DNA of 64,000 bases, from assembly GCA_035296325.1 (NCBI GenBank), contig DATHBD010000082.1, positions 143,529 through 207,528 on the forward strand. Reading direction: 5' to 3'. A program made the position numbers and the translations under genes. This document shows, piece after piece, positions 25,239-34,893 of this stretch. This DNA comes from DATHBD01 sp035296325. GTDB lineage: Bacteria; Actinomycetota; Actinomycetes; Mycobacteriales; Micromonosporaceae. The notes below the pieces were generated by a model, which worked only from the letters and a program-made list of their open reading frames with translations, had not been told where the DNA came from and did no database searches. Each line of letters opens with the position of its first letter. The stretch's first letter is position 1.

Positions 25239-27247
25239 TGGATGTGCTCAACATCGGCTTCGGCGTACTGCTCGGCGTCGTGCTCCTCGTCCTCATCGCC
25301 CTCGCCTTCCTCGTCGCCCGACTGTTCCGCAAGATCGAGCAGGGCAAGGCCCTGATCGTCTCCAAGGTGCGCCGGGTCGATGTCACGTTCACCGGCGCCA
25401 TCGTCCTGCCGGTGCTGCACAAGGCCGAGGTCATGGACATCTCGGTGAAGACCATCGAGATCGAGCGCAGCGGCAACGAAGGGCTGATCTGCCGGGACAA
25501 CATCAGGGCCGACATCCGGATCACGTTCTTCGTCCGGGTCAACAAGACCGTGGAGGACGTCATCAAGGTCGCCCAGGCCATCGGCACCGCCCGGGCCAGC
25601 GACGAGACCACGTTGCAGGAGTTGTTCAGCGCGAAGTTCTCGGAAGCCCTGAAGACGGTCGGCAAGCAGCTCGACTTCGTGGATCTCTACACCCAACGCG
25701 ACGAGTTCCGCGATCAGATCCTGCGGGTCATCGGCACCGACCTCAACGGCTACAGCCTCGAGGACGCGGCCATCGACTACCTCGAGCAGACCCCGATGCA
25801 CCGGCTCGACCCGGCCAACATCCTCGACGCCCAGGGCATCCGCAAGATCACTGAGTTGACCGCAATCGAGCATGTCCGGACCAACGAGTTCCAGCGCAAC
25901 GAGGAAAAGGAGATCACCCGCCAGAACGTCGACGCGCGGGAGGCCATCCTCGAGTTGCAGCGCCGGCAGACCGACGCCGAGACCAAGCAGAACCGCGAGA
26001 TCGAAACCATGCGGGCACGGGAGCAGGCCGAGATCTCCAGGGTCCAGGCGGAGGAGCGGCTCAAGGCCCAGACGGCCCATATCCGCACCGACGAGCAGCT
26101 CGGCATCCAGAACGAGAACCAGGCCCGGGAGATCGCCGTCGCGCAGAAAAACCGGGAACGCGTCATCGCCATCGAGACCGAGCGGATCGAGAAGGACCGC
26201 CAGCTCGAGATCATCGCCCGGGAACGCGAGACGGCGTTGTCCACCATCTCGAAGAACAAGGAGGTGGAGACGGAGAAGCGGGCGATCGCCGAGGTGATCC
26301 GGGAACGGATCGCGGTGGACAAGACCGTGGCCGAGCAGGAGGAGAACATCAAGCGGCTGCGCGTCGTCGAGGAGGCGGAGCGCACCCGCCAGGCCGTGAT
26401 CATCGCGGCGGAGGCCGAGGCGCAGGAGGGCCTGGTCAAGGACATCAAGGCGGCCGAGGCCTCCGAGTTGGCCGCGCGGCACAAGGCCCGGGAGGACCTG
26501 GTCCTGGCGGAGGCACGCCAACAGGCCGCCGAACTGGACACCCGGGCGAAGATCCGCCTCGCCGAGGGACACCAGGCGGAGGCCGCCGCCGCCGGGCTCG
26601 CCGAGGTGCAGGTCCGCGAGCGCGACGCCGCGGCCACCGAGAAGGTCGGTCGCGCCGAGGCGGTGGTGGCGCGCGAGATGGCGCTGGTGGCCGCGGACGC
26701 GGTGCGGGACAAGCTCAAGGGCGAGGCCGAGGGCCTCACCGACAAGGCAGCCGCGATGGCCGCCCTGGACTCCGCGAGTCGCGAGCACGAGGAGTACCGC
26801 CTGCGGCTGGAAGCGGAGAAGGAGATCCGGCTGGCCAGCATCGACGTGCAGCGGCAGATCGCCGACGCGCAGGCCTCCGTGGTCGCCGCGGGTCTGGAGA
26901 AGGCGAACATCGACATCGTGGGCGGCGACAGCGTCTTCTTCGACCGGTTGATGAGCTCCATCACCATGGGCAAGAGCGTCGACGGGTTCGTCGAGCACTC
27001 CGATGTCGCGAAGGCGCTCGGCGGCCCGTGGTTGGACGGCTCGGGGAACTTCGGGCAGGACCTGACCCGGCTGCTCGGCTCGCTCAACAGCAACGACATC
27101 AAGAACCTGACCCTCGCAACGCTCCTCGGCCAACTGATCAAGGCCGGCGGGTCGGACGCCGGCAAGCTCCGTGAGCTGTTGAGTACCGCGCATCGGCTCG
27201 GCGTTGCGGAGGCGCCCGTCGCCGCGCTCGCCACGTCGAGGCAGTGA
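25238..27247 (+). CDS. Flotillin (YqiK-like, SPFH domain)
   Basis: A 669-residue flotillin. An N-terminal membrane helix (about 5-28, LGVVLLVLIALAFLV) is followed by the SPFH/band-7 domain (about 30-205, with VMDISVKTIEIERSGNEGLI and NIRADIRITFFVRV). A long Glu/Ala/Arg-rich coiled coil covers about 205-560, and a C-terminal region (FFDRLMSSITMGKSVDGF) follows. Flotillins form oligomeric membrane scaffolds. AAAGGA lies 8 nt before the ATG, which overlaps the upstream stop by one base. The stop overlaps the GTG start of the giant ATPase (GTGA), so all three genes are translationally coupled. Confidence 0.92.
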   Translation: MDVLNIGFGVLLGVVLLVLIALAFLVARLFRKIEQGKALIVSKVRRVDVTFTGAIVLPVLHKAEVMDISVKTIEIERSGNEGLICRDNIRADIRITFFVRVNKTVEDVIKVAQAIGTARASDETTLQELFSAKFSEALKTVGKQLDFVDLYTQRDEFRDQILRVIGTDLNGYSLEDAAIDYLEQTPMHRLDPANILDAQGIRKITELTAIEHVRTNEFQRNEEKEITRQNVDAREAILELQRRQTDAETKQNREIETMRAREQAEISRVQAEERLKAQTAHIRTDEQLGIQNENQAREIAVAQKNRERVIAIETERIEKDRQLEIIARERETALSTISKNKEVETEKRAIAEVIRERIAVDKTVAEQEENIKRLRVVEEAERTRQAVIIAAEAEAQEGLVKDIKAAEASELAARHKAREDLVLAEARQQAAELDTRAKIRLAEGHQAEAAAAGLAEVQVRERDAAATEKVGRAEAVVAREMALVAADAVRDKLKGEAEGLTDKAAAMAALDSASREHEEYRLRLEAEKEIRLASIDVQRQIADAQASVVAAGLEKANIDIVGGDSVFFDRLMSSITMGKSVDGFVEHSDVAKALGGPWLDGSGNFGQDLTRLLGSLNSNDIKNLTLATLLGQLIKAGGSDAGKLRELLSTAHRLGVAEAPVAALATSRQ

Positions 27248-30200
27248 GCGGGCAGGTGGCCGACCCCGCCGCTCCCGGTGCCGCTCCCGCCGCTCCCGGG
27301 GCCGACAGGGGGACCGTTCCCGGCGCGACGGCGGCCCCGCGCGACGCTGACCGGAACGGCGCCGAGCCGTCCGTCGGCACCGGACTGGACGCGGGCACCT
27401 ACGAGGTGCTCCGGGGGCGCCTGCGCACCCAGGTTGCCGAGCTCGGCCGGCGGGCGGAGGCGCTCAACGCCCGCCGCCTGACGACGTTCGGCAGCACCGA
27501 ACTGAGCCTGCTCGGCACGGAGCGGATCCGCACCGAGCACAACTGCGTGCCCCGCGACATCGTCTCGGTGGGCGGGCGGATGCTGTTCGGGTACAACGTC
27601 TTCATCGGCCTCAAGGCCGAGACGTCGGTCGACGATGTGTTCTCGCTGCACCACTTCGCCCGGGCGGAAGGGGCCGGCGCGGAGGCCGGCGCGGGCACCG
27701 CGGCCGGCAAGGCGGCATTCCGGTTCGAGGACGCGGCCGCCGACGAACTGCCCGGCCTGCTGCGCGCCGCCCAGTTCCAGCGCGACTTCGCCGAACTGTA
27801 CCGCTACTACCGGGAGACCCGGCTGGTCCAGCTCCGACGCCTCGACGGTCGGCTGCTGGCCATCTTCCAGACGAGTCCCCGCATCGACGACATCCGGGTA
27901 CTGCGGTGGCGGGTCGACACCTCGGGCGCGGTCAGCTATCTGGACAACCGGGGCGAGCGCGACCACACGTTCCCGCCGTCACACGACTTCGAGTGGCTCG
28001 AAACCACGCGGGACAACCACGTGCTGGGGCGACACCCACACATCTCAATCGATGACGAGGTCTTCGTCGAGACGGTCGGCGGCAACCTCACCGTGAAGGT
28101 GGAGAACAACACCGAGTCCGGGGAGGGCGTCTACAGCGAGCCGGTCGAGGAGCCGCTGCAGAGCCTCGCCGACGCCGACGTGTCGTACGCCAGGGTGGGG
28201 CCGCTGATCCTGCTCCGGATCCGGCCGTACAAGGAGACCCAGTGGCGGCACCTGGTCTTCAACACCCGGACCCGGGCGGTGGTGCGACTCGACAGCATCG
28301 GGCAGGCATGCCAGCGCCTGCCCGAGGATCACGGGATCATCTTCCCCGGCGGGTACTACCTGTCCACCGGCGCGACGAAGACGTTCGAGACGGACGTGGC
28401 GAGCCTGGAGTTCGAGCGGATGATCCGCTCCGCGAACGGCGAGGACGTGCTCTACGTCTTCCACGCCCGGGCCGAGGGCCGCAGCCTGCTGCTGTCGTAC
28501 AACGTGATCCGCAAGGAGATCGCCAACCCGATCCCGTGCCACGGCTACTCGCTCTTCGACGACGGCACGCTTGTCGTCTTCCGGGCCACCTCCGAGGAGC
28601 CGACCCGGGTGCACCCGATGCAGGTCTGGCAGACGCCGTACCAGTCCGACACCTACGCGGCGGCGCAGCCGGTGGGCACCGGGCCGCTGGAGCGCATCGG
28701 CAACGCCGAGCTGGTCCGTGGCATCTCCGACTGCCTTTCGCTGGGGCGCATGGTCGAGGAGATGGCCCCCTCCGTGGCGGTCTTCGAGGCGCTCATCGCG
28801 ACCTGTGCCAAGATTTTCGACCACTACCACTGGCTTGGTGAATCCGAGCTCGGTGATCTCCGTGCGCCGTTGGCGGACGTGCGGGCCACCGCGGAACAGG
28901 TCCTCGACGAGTACGAGACGGTGCAGACCCTGACCGCCCGCGCCGCCGCTGACCTCGCCACCGCCGCAGCCGAGATCACGTCGATGATGCGGCTGGCCCG
29001 GGCCGAGGCGCCGCGCACCGCCGACGCCTGGGTCACCCAACTCGCCGAGCTGCGACGCGCCCAGGGCCGGCTGATCACCCTGCGGGAGCTGCGTTACGTC
29101 GACGTCGCCGAGATCGACCGGCTGGCCGGCGATCTCGCCGCCGAACTGACCGCGGCAGCGCAGCGCGCGGTCGAGTTCCTGCAGGGCGACGACGCATTTG
29201 CCGGCTACCACGCGCAGGTCGATGGGTTGATCGCCGACGCCGAGGCGATCGCCACCGTCGCGGACGCGACTCCGGTCACCGAACGGCTCACCGCGCAGGC
29301 CGAAGGCCTGGAGATTGTGACCGAGGTGGTCGGGTCCCTGGACGTCGCCGCGGCCACGGTCCGGACCGCCATCCTGGCCCGGATCGGTGAGGTGCTCGCC
29401 GGCGTCAACCGGGCCCGGGCGACCCTGGACGCCCGCCGCCGGGAGTTGCGCTCGGCTGAGGGCCGCGCCGAGTTCGCCGCCGAATTCGCCCTGCTCAGCC
29501 AGGCGGTCACCGGCGCGTTGGCGACTGCCGACACGCCGCAGCGCTGTGACGAGCAAGTGGGTCGGCTCCTTCTGCAGCTGGAGAACATGGAGTCGCGCTT
29601 CGCCGACCTGGACGACTTCGGCGCGCAGTTGGCCGACAAGCGCGAAGACGTGTACGAGGCCTTCGCGTCGCGCCGGCAGGCCCTCGTCGACGAGCGGGCC
29701 CGGCAGGCCGGCCGGCTCAGCGACTCGGCGGAGCGGATCCTGCGCAGCGTGCAGCGCCGGGTCGCCGGCCTGCGCTCGCTGGACGAGGTGAACACGTACT
29801 TCACCTCCGATCCGATGATCACCAAGCTGCGCGCGGTGGGCGAACAGCTGCGCGCCCTCGGCGACGCTGTCCGGGCCGAGGAACTCGAGGGCCGGGTCAA
29901 GGCCGCCCGCCAGGAGGCCGGCCGGGCGCTGCGCGACCAACTGGACCTCTACAGCGACGGCGGCGAGACGATCCGACTGGGGCGGCACCGGTTCGCGGTC
30001 AACACCCAGTCCATCGACCTCACCCTGGTGCCGCAGGACGGCCGGATGAGCCTGGCCATCACCGGGACGGACTACCGCGCCCCCGTGCACGACCAGGCGT
30101 TCCAGGCCACCCAGCCGTACTGGGAGCAGTTGCTGGTCTCCGAGTCACCGCAGGTGTACCGGGCGGAGTACCTGGCCACCGCCATCCTCGCCGACGCCGA

Positions 30201-32409
30201 GCTGGGCGGCGGTGGGCTCAGCGTGGACGCGCTGTACCGGGCGGCGGCCGATGCCAGCCTGGAGGATCTGGTCCGCCGGGTCGCCGAGAGCCGGTACGAC
30301 GAGGGGTACGTGCGCGGCATCCACGACGCCGACGCCACCGTGATCCTGGACGCGCTGCTGCGGTTGTACGCCGGCGCCGGTCTGCTGCGCTACCCGCCGG
30401 CGGCGCGCGCGATGGCGCAGGTGTTCTGGTCGTTCGGCTGCGCCGAGCCGACCCGGGCGGCGTGGACGACGCGGGCGGTGTCGCTGGCCCGGGCCCGAAC
30501 CATGTTCGGCCGGCCGACGGACAACGGCGCGGACGCGGCCGACGACCTACGCGCCGAGGTGGCCGCCGCGCTGACATCGTTCGCTTCTGGCGCCCGTCTG
30601 GCCGGGTGGGCCGGCGGCGACCTCGACCTGAGCGCCGAGTACCTCACCGGGGAACTCGCCTGCGCACCGCTCGGCTTCGTCACCAGCGCTGCGGCCCGGG
30701 CCCTGCTCGACGACTTCCGCACCGCGCTCGGCGGGCCGCAGTCCAAACAGGGCGCCGAGTTCACCGAGGACCTGCGCGCGTTGGGGGACGACCTGGCCGC
30801 CCGGGCGCAGCTGGTCACGGCATGGCTCGGGGCGTTCCTCTCCACCACCGCCAGCCCCACCTCAGCCACCCCCGCGGACGGGAACGCCGGGGCGGCACGG
30901 CGGTACTCGGCCGCCGACCTGCCGGAAGCCGTCGCCATCGAGCTGTGCGGCGCCGCCCTCCCCCGGCACGACTCCTCGGCGAGCCTGTCCGAAGTCGTCG
31001 TCGGCCTGCTCGGCTCGCATCCACGCGTTCTCGATCGACGGCTGCGCCTGAACATCGACGAGGTGCTGACCCGGACCAGGCGGTTCCGCACGGTACGGGT
31101 GCCGGCCTTCCGCGCGTACCAGCGCCAGCGCACCGAGCTCCTCGCCGCCCAGCGGGAGCGGCTGCGGCTGTCGGAGTACCAGCCGTCGGTGATGAGCGCC
31201 TTCGTCCGCAACCGGTTGCTGGATGAGGTCTACCTGCCGCTGATCGGGGCCAACCTGGCCAAGCAGCTCGGTGCGGTCGGTGCCGGCAAACGCACCGACC
31301 AGATGGGGCTGCTCCTGCTCATCTCGCCGCCGGGGTACGGCAAGACCACCCTCATGGAGTACGTGGCGAGCCGGCTCGGTCTGGTGTTCGTCAAGGTCAA
31401 CGGACCTGCCCTGGGGCACGCGGTCACCTCGCTCGATCCCGCCGAGGCACCCAACGCCACCTCGCGGCACGAGGTGGCGAAGATCTCCTTCGCCCTCGAG
31501 CTGGGCAGCAACGTGCTGCTGTACCTGGACGACATCCAGCACACCTCGCCGGAGCTGCTGCAGAAGTTCATTTCACTCTGTGACGCCCAGCGCCGGATGG
31601 AGGGGGTGTGGGACGGCCGGACCCGCACGTACGACCTGCGCGGCAAGCGCTTCGCGGTCTGCATGGCCGGCAACCCGTACACCGAGTCCGGCCAGCTCTT
31701 CCGCGTCCCGGACATGTTGGCGAACCGGGCCGACGTCTGGAACCTGGGCGACGTGCTCGCCGGCCGGGAGGATCTCTTCGCGCTCAGCTACGTCGAGAAC
31801 GCACTGACCTCCAACCCGGTCCTGGCGCCGCTGTCCACCCGGGACCGCGCCGACATCGGGCTGCTGGTGCGCCTCGCCGACGGCGACGACACGGTCCGGC
31901 CGGACCAGCTCAGCCATCCGTATGCGGCGGCGGAGCTGGAGCAGATCCTGGCAGTGCTGCACAAGGTGCTCCGGGTGCAGCGCGTGGTGCTCGCCAACAA
32001 TCAGGCGTACATCGCCTCGGCGGCACAGTCCGACGCGTCCCGCACCGAGCCGCCGTTCCTGCTCCAGGGCTCGTACCGCAACATGAACAAGTTGACCGAG
32101 CGCATCGTCGCGGTGATGAACGACGACGAGCTGGACGCCGTCATCGACGACCACTATCTCGGCGAGGCGCAGACGCTCACCTCCGGCGCCGAGGCCAACC
32201 TGCTGAAGTTCGCGGAACTGCGCGGCACGATGACGGCCGAGCAGGCCCGGCGGTGGGCCGAGGTGAAGGCCGGCTACCTGCGGGCACGTGCGCTGGGCGG
32301 GGACGCCGACGACCCGATGAGCCGCGCGGTGGGCGCCGTCGGCCTGGTGGCCGATGGTGTCCGGGCCGTCGAGCACGCCATCCGTCGGGCGGCGGAGCGG
32401 CCGGCCTGA
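27244..32409 (+). CDS. Giant AAA+ ATPase of the flotillin operon (DUF3686-like, 'DNA repair ATPase' type)
   Basis: A 1721-residue protein. Residues 1-50 are Ala/Pro-rich and probably disordered. About 55-500 form a beta-rich domain (FEWLETTRDNHVLGRHPHIS; YSLFDDGTLVVF) that resembles the DUF3686 N-terminus of proteins annotated 'DNA repair ATPase'; this match is from memory. About 510-960 are helical and coiled coil. The AAA+ core has Walker A SPPGYGKTT at 1361-1369, Walker B LLYLDDI at 1425-1431 (Asp-Asp, not Asp-Glu) and a sensor-like CMAGNPYT. There is no signal or membrane segment, so it acts in the cytoplasm, presumably at the flotillin scaffold. GTG 27244 overlaps the flotillin stop by 4 bp. 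The DNA-repair label is unsupported by anything seen here. Confidence 0.8.
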   Translation: MSGQVADPAAPGAAPAAPGADRGTVPGATAAPRDADRNGAEPSVGTGLDAGTYEVLRGRLRTQVAELGRRAEALNARRLTTFGSTELSLLGTERIRTEHNCVPRDIVSVGGRMLFGYNVFIGLKAETSVDDVFSLHHFARAEGAGAEAGAGTAAGKAAFRFEDAAADELPGLLRAAQFQRDFAELYRYYRETRLVQLRRLDGRLLAIFQTSPRIDDIRVLRWRVDTSGAVSYLDNRGERDHTFPPSHDFEWLETTRDNHVLGRHPHISIDDEVFVETVGGNLTVKVENNTESGEGVYSEPVEEPLQSLADADVSYARVGPLILLRIRPYKETQWRHLVFNTRTRAVVRLDSIGQACQRLPEDHGIIFPGGYYLSTGATKTFETDVASLEFERMIRSANGEDVLYVFHARAEGRSLLLSYNVIRKEIANPIPCHGYSLFDDGTLVVFRATSEEPTRVHPMQVWQTPYQSDTYAAAQPVGTGPLERIGNAELVRGISDCLSLGRMVEEMAPSVAVFEALIATCAKIFDHYHWLGESELGDLRAPLADVRATAEQVLDEYETVQTLTARAAADLATAAAEITSMMRLARAEAPRTADAWVTQLAELRRAQGRLITLRELRYVDVAEIDRLAGDLAAELTAAAQRAVEFLQGDDAFAGYHAQVDGLIADAEAIATVADATPVTERLTAQAEGLEIVTEVVGSLDVAAATVRTAILARIGEVLAGVNRARATLDARRRELRSAEGRAEFAAEFALLSQAVTGALATADTPQRCDEQVGRLLLQLENMESRFADLDDFGAQLADKREDVYEAFASRRQALVDERARQAGRLSDSAERILRSVQRRVAGLRSLDEVNTYFTSDPMITKLRAVGEQLRALGDAVRAEELEGRVKAARQEAGRALRDQLDLYSDGGETIRLGRHRFAVNTQSIDLTLVPQDGRMSLAITGTDYRAPVHDQAFQATQPYWEQLLVSESPQVYRAEYLATAILADAELGGGGLSVDALYRAAADASLEDLVRRVAESRYDEGYVRGIHDADATVILDALLRLYAGAGLLRYPPAARAMAQVFWSFGCAEPTRAAWTTRAVSLARARTMFGRPTDNGADAADDLRAEVAAALTSFASGARLAGWAGGDLDLSAEYLTGELACAPLGFVTSAAARALLDDFRTALGGPQSKQGAEFTEDLRALGDDLAARAQLVTAWLGAFLSTTASPTSATPADGNAGAARRYSAADLPEAVAIELCGAALPRHDSSASLSEVVVGLLGSHPRVLDRRLRLNIDEVLTRTRRFRTVRVPAFRAYQRQRTELLAAQRERLRLSEYQPSVMSAFVRNRLLDEVYLPLIGANLAKQLGAVGAGKRTDQMGLLLLISPPGYGKTTLMEYVASRLGLVFVKVNGPALGHAVTSLDPAEAPNATSRHEVAKISFALELGSNVLLYLDDIQHTSPELLQKFISLCDAQRRMEGVWDGRTRTYDLRGKRFAVCMAGNPYTESGQLFRVPDMLANRADVWNLGDVLAGREDLFALSYVENALTSNPVLAPLSTRDRADIGLLVRLADGDDTVRPDQLSHPYAAAELEQILAVLHKVLRVQRVVLANNQAYIASAAQSDASRTEPPFLLQGSYRNMNKLTERIVAVMNDDELDAVIDDHYLGEAQTLTSGAEANLLKFAELRGTMTAEQARRWAEVKAGYLRARALGGDADDPMSRAVGAVGLVADGVRAVEHAIRRAAERPA

Positions 32410-32499
32410 CCGACCGCTGGACGCCGCGGACAAACGCCTCACCCTCCCCCGCTACCGGCCGATCTGAGGGGTGCGACCAGCGGAGGAGGTCTGAGCGGG

Positions 32500-34866
32500 A
32501 TGGCTGTGCCCCCAAGCCGGCTGGCCGGCCTTCGCGTGGTCGCGTCGCGCGCCCGCCGGACCGACCCGCTGCTGCTCACCTCGTTCTCGATCGTGATCTT
32601 CGCGATCGTGTGGTTCGGAGTGAACCTCGACCGGCCCAGGGCGCTGTGGCTGCTGTGGCTCCCGTCCCCACTGGCCGCCGCGATGTTGACGGCGGTGTTC
32701 CAGCGCGTCGCCCGAACCGAACGGCTACCCGCCCTCACCCGCAGGTTCTGGCGGCACCTCAGCTTCTCCGCGGCGATGGTGGGCGCCGGTTCGCTGGCAC
32801 AGGCCTACGACGCGCTGCAGGATCCGCTTGCCGGCGGCCAGCGCACCGGACCGGCCATGTTGATCTCTTACACCTGCGCGATCGCGATCGTCATGTGGGC
32901 CCTCCTCCGCCTGCCGCTGGGTGTCCAGGCGCGTGGCGAACGCCTTCGGGTGGCGCTGGACGCCGGCACGGTCATGCTGGCGGCCGCGGCGTTTCTCTGG
33001 CACTTCAACACCCGGCCGCTGCTGGCACTCGGCGCAGACCGGAGCACCACCCTGATCACGTCCGCGATGGTGGCCCTCCTCGCCCTGCTGGCCGTGTTCG
33101 CCATCGCCAAGGTGGTGCTGTCCAGTCACGCCTTCATCGACCGGGCCGCGCTCCGGCTGCTGGCCTGTGCCATCCTGATCGGCAGCCTCTCCGCACTTCC
33201 GCAGCAGTACCTCTCCAGCCAGCCGCACCTGATGTCGACCCAGCTCAGCGTCCCCGCCGTGATGTTCCTCGCGGCATGGGCAGGGGTCCGGCAACGCGCC
33301 AGCGGGCAGCTACCGGCCGGCACCTTTGCAGACGTCGGCCGGCGACCGTTCACCGTGCTGCCCTACCTCGCCGTTGCGGCTGTCGACGCATTGCTTCTGA
33401 CGCTGCTCTGGTCGCCGAACGACGATGAACTGGTGATCGGGGTGGTGGCGGTCCTGCTCACCGGACTCGTCGTGCTGCGGCAGGTCACAGCGTTCCAGGA
33501 CAACCGGCGACTGCTCGATCAGCTTGACCACGGGGCGACCCACGACACGCTGACCAATCTTCCCAACCGGCGACTGTTCAACGAACGGCTGCAGCACGCG
33601 CTGACCTCCGGGACGCCCCGGACGGTGAGTGTGGCGCTCATCGACCTCGATGACTTCAAGGTGGTGAACGACAACCTGGGGCACGAGATCGGCGATGCGC
33701 TGCTCGTCGCCGTGGCGCAGCGACTCACCACCTGCGTCCGGGCCCCGCACACCGTGGCGCGGCTGGGCGGTGACGAGTTCGTCCTGATCCTCGACGAAGT
33801 CGGGCCGGCCGCCGCGTCAGCCACCGCGGAAACCATCACCGCCGCGCTGACCGAACCGATCGCCGCGCAGGGCCATGAGCTGTTGATCCGGGCCAGCATC
33901 GGGATCGCCGACGGTGGCACCGGCGACGAGCCGAGCCAGCTCCTCCGCCGGGCTGACATCGCCATGTACGCCGCCAAGAACCTCGGTGGCAGCCGGCATC
34001 TGCACTACCAGGCCGGCATGGCAGGTACCGTGGCGAATCACGCCCAGTTGGGCGTCGAGCTGCGCCAGGCCATCCTGGCGGAGCAGTTCGTTGCCCTGTA
34101 CCAGCCGATCGTGAGCCTGGACAGCGACGCACAGATCACCGGCGTCGAGGCGCTCGTCCGCTGGGTTCATCCGGTGCGCGGCATGCTCCCGCCCAGCGAG
34201 TTCATCCCCCTGGCCGAGCGCACGGGCCTCATTGTCCCGCTGGGCCGTTGGATCCTCCGCCACGCGTGCTTCCAGCTCGTTGCCTGGACCGCGGAGCACG
34301 GTGCGACGAACCCGGCGTTCCTGAACGTCAACGTGTCCGCCCGGGAGTTGCGCGAGGGGGGGTACGCCGACGACGTCGCCGCGGCACTCGCCGACTCGGG
34401 GTTGGCGCCGGACCGCCTCACCCTCGAGATCACCGAAACGACGATCTTCGAGCTCGGAGCGTCAGTGACGAATCTCCAGCACCTGCGCGACATGGGCGTG
34501 CGGATCGCCCTCGACGACTTCGGCACCGGGCAATCCACCCTCACCCAGCTGCAGAACTGCCCGGTCGATCAGCTCAAGCTGGACCGGTCTTTCACCCGGG
34601 CAACGGTGAACACGGAGCCGACCATCGCCGCCGCGGTGCTGCAGCTGGCTCGGGTCCTGCGTCTGGCCATCATCGCGGAGGGCGTCGAGACCGCCCAGGA
34701 GGCGCACCGGCTGCGCCACATCGGCTACGAGACCGCGCAGGGCTACTTCTTCGCTCGCCCCATGCCGGCCGAGGAACTCAACGATCGGCTTCGGGCGCAG
34801 GCGCACACGCCGTGCCTCAGCGGCGCCGGCGGCCGGATAGCGACGCTACCGGTCACGGCCCACTGA
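32500..34866 (+). CDS. Polytopic GGDEF-EAL protein
   Basis: A 788-residue protein with about eight to ten membrane helices in residues 25-330, then GGDEF (423-427, RLGGDEFVLIL) and EAL (550-552, VEALVRW) domains. Catalytic motifs are intact in both: IDLDDFKVVND, ITETTIF, DDFGTGQST, AEGVE. AGGAGG lies 10 nt before ATG 32500. The sensor region matches no family I recognise and has almost no extracytoplasmic loops, so it may sense a lipid or the membrane state. It begins 90 bp after the giant ATPase gene on the same strand and could be the last gene of that transcript. Confidence 0.9.
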   Translation: MAVPPSRLAGLRVVASRARRTDPLLLTSFSIVIFAIVWFGVNLDRPRALWLLWLPSPLAAAMLTAVFQRVARTERLPALTRRFWRHLSFSAAMVGAGSLAQAYDALQDPLAGGQRTGPAMLISYTCAIAIVMWALLRLPLGVQARGERLRVALDAGTVMLAAAAFLWHFNTRPLLALGADRSTTLITSAMVALLALLAVFAIAKVVLSSHAFIDRAALRLLACAILIGSLSALPQQYLSSQPHLMSTQLSVPAVMFLAAWAGVRQRASGQLPAGTFADVGRRPFTVLPYLAVAAVDALLLTLLWSPNDDELVIGVVAVLLTGLVVLRQVTAFQDNRRLLDQLDHGATHDTLTNLPNRRLFNERLQHALTSGTPRTVSVALIDLDDFKVVNDNLGHEIGDALLVAVAQRLTTCVRAPHTVARLGGDEFVLILDEVGPAAASATAETITAALTEPIAAQGHELLIRASIGIADGGTGDEPSQLLRRADIAMYAAKNLGGSRHLHYQAGMAGTVANHAQLGVELRQAILAEQFVALYQPIVSLDSDAQITGVEALVRWVHPVRGMLPPSEFIPLAERTGLIVPLGRWILRHACFQLVAWTAEHGATNPAFLNVNVSARELREGGYADDVAAALADSGLAPDRLTLEITETTIFELGASVTNLQHLRDMGVRIALDDFGTGQSTLTQLQNCPVDQLKLDRSFTRATVNTEPTIAAAVLQLARVLRLAIIAEGVETAQEAHRLRHIGYETAQGYFFARPMPAEELNDRLRAQAHTPCLSGAGGRIATLPVTAH

Positions 34867-34893
34867 CGCACGGTGTGTGCGCCTGGCACCGCG

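Noticed and set aside
25145..27193. Antisense open frame (682 codons) opposite the flotillin gene
   Set aside because: It mirrors the Glu/Ala-rich coiled-coil codons of the flotillin; its Leu/Asp/Val repeats are the complement of that bias.
28045..30090. Antisense open frame (681 codons) opposite the giant ATPase
   Set aside because: Shadow frame; no start signal, no recognisable domain, opposite a frame with strong family motifs.
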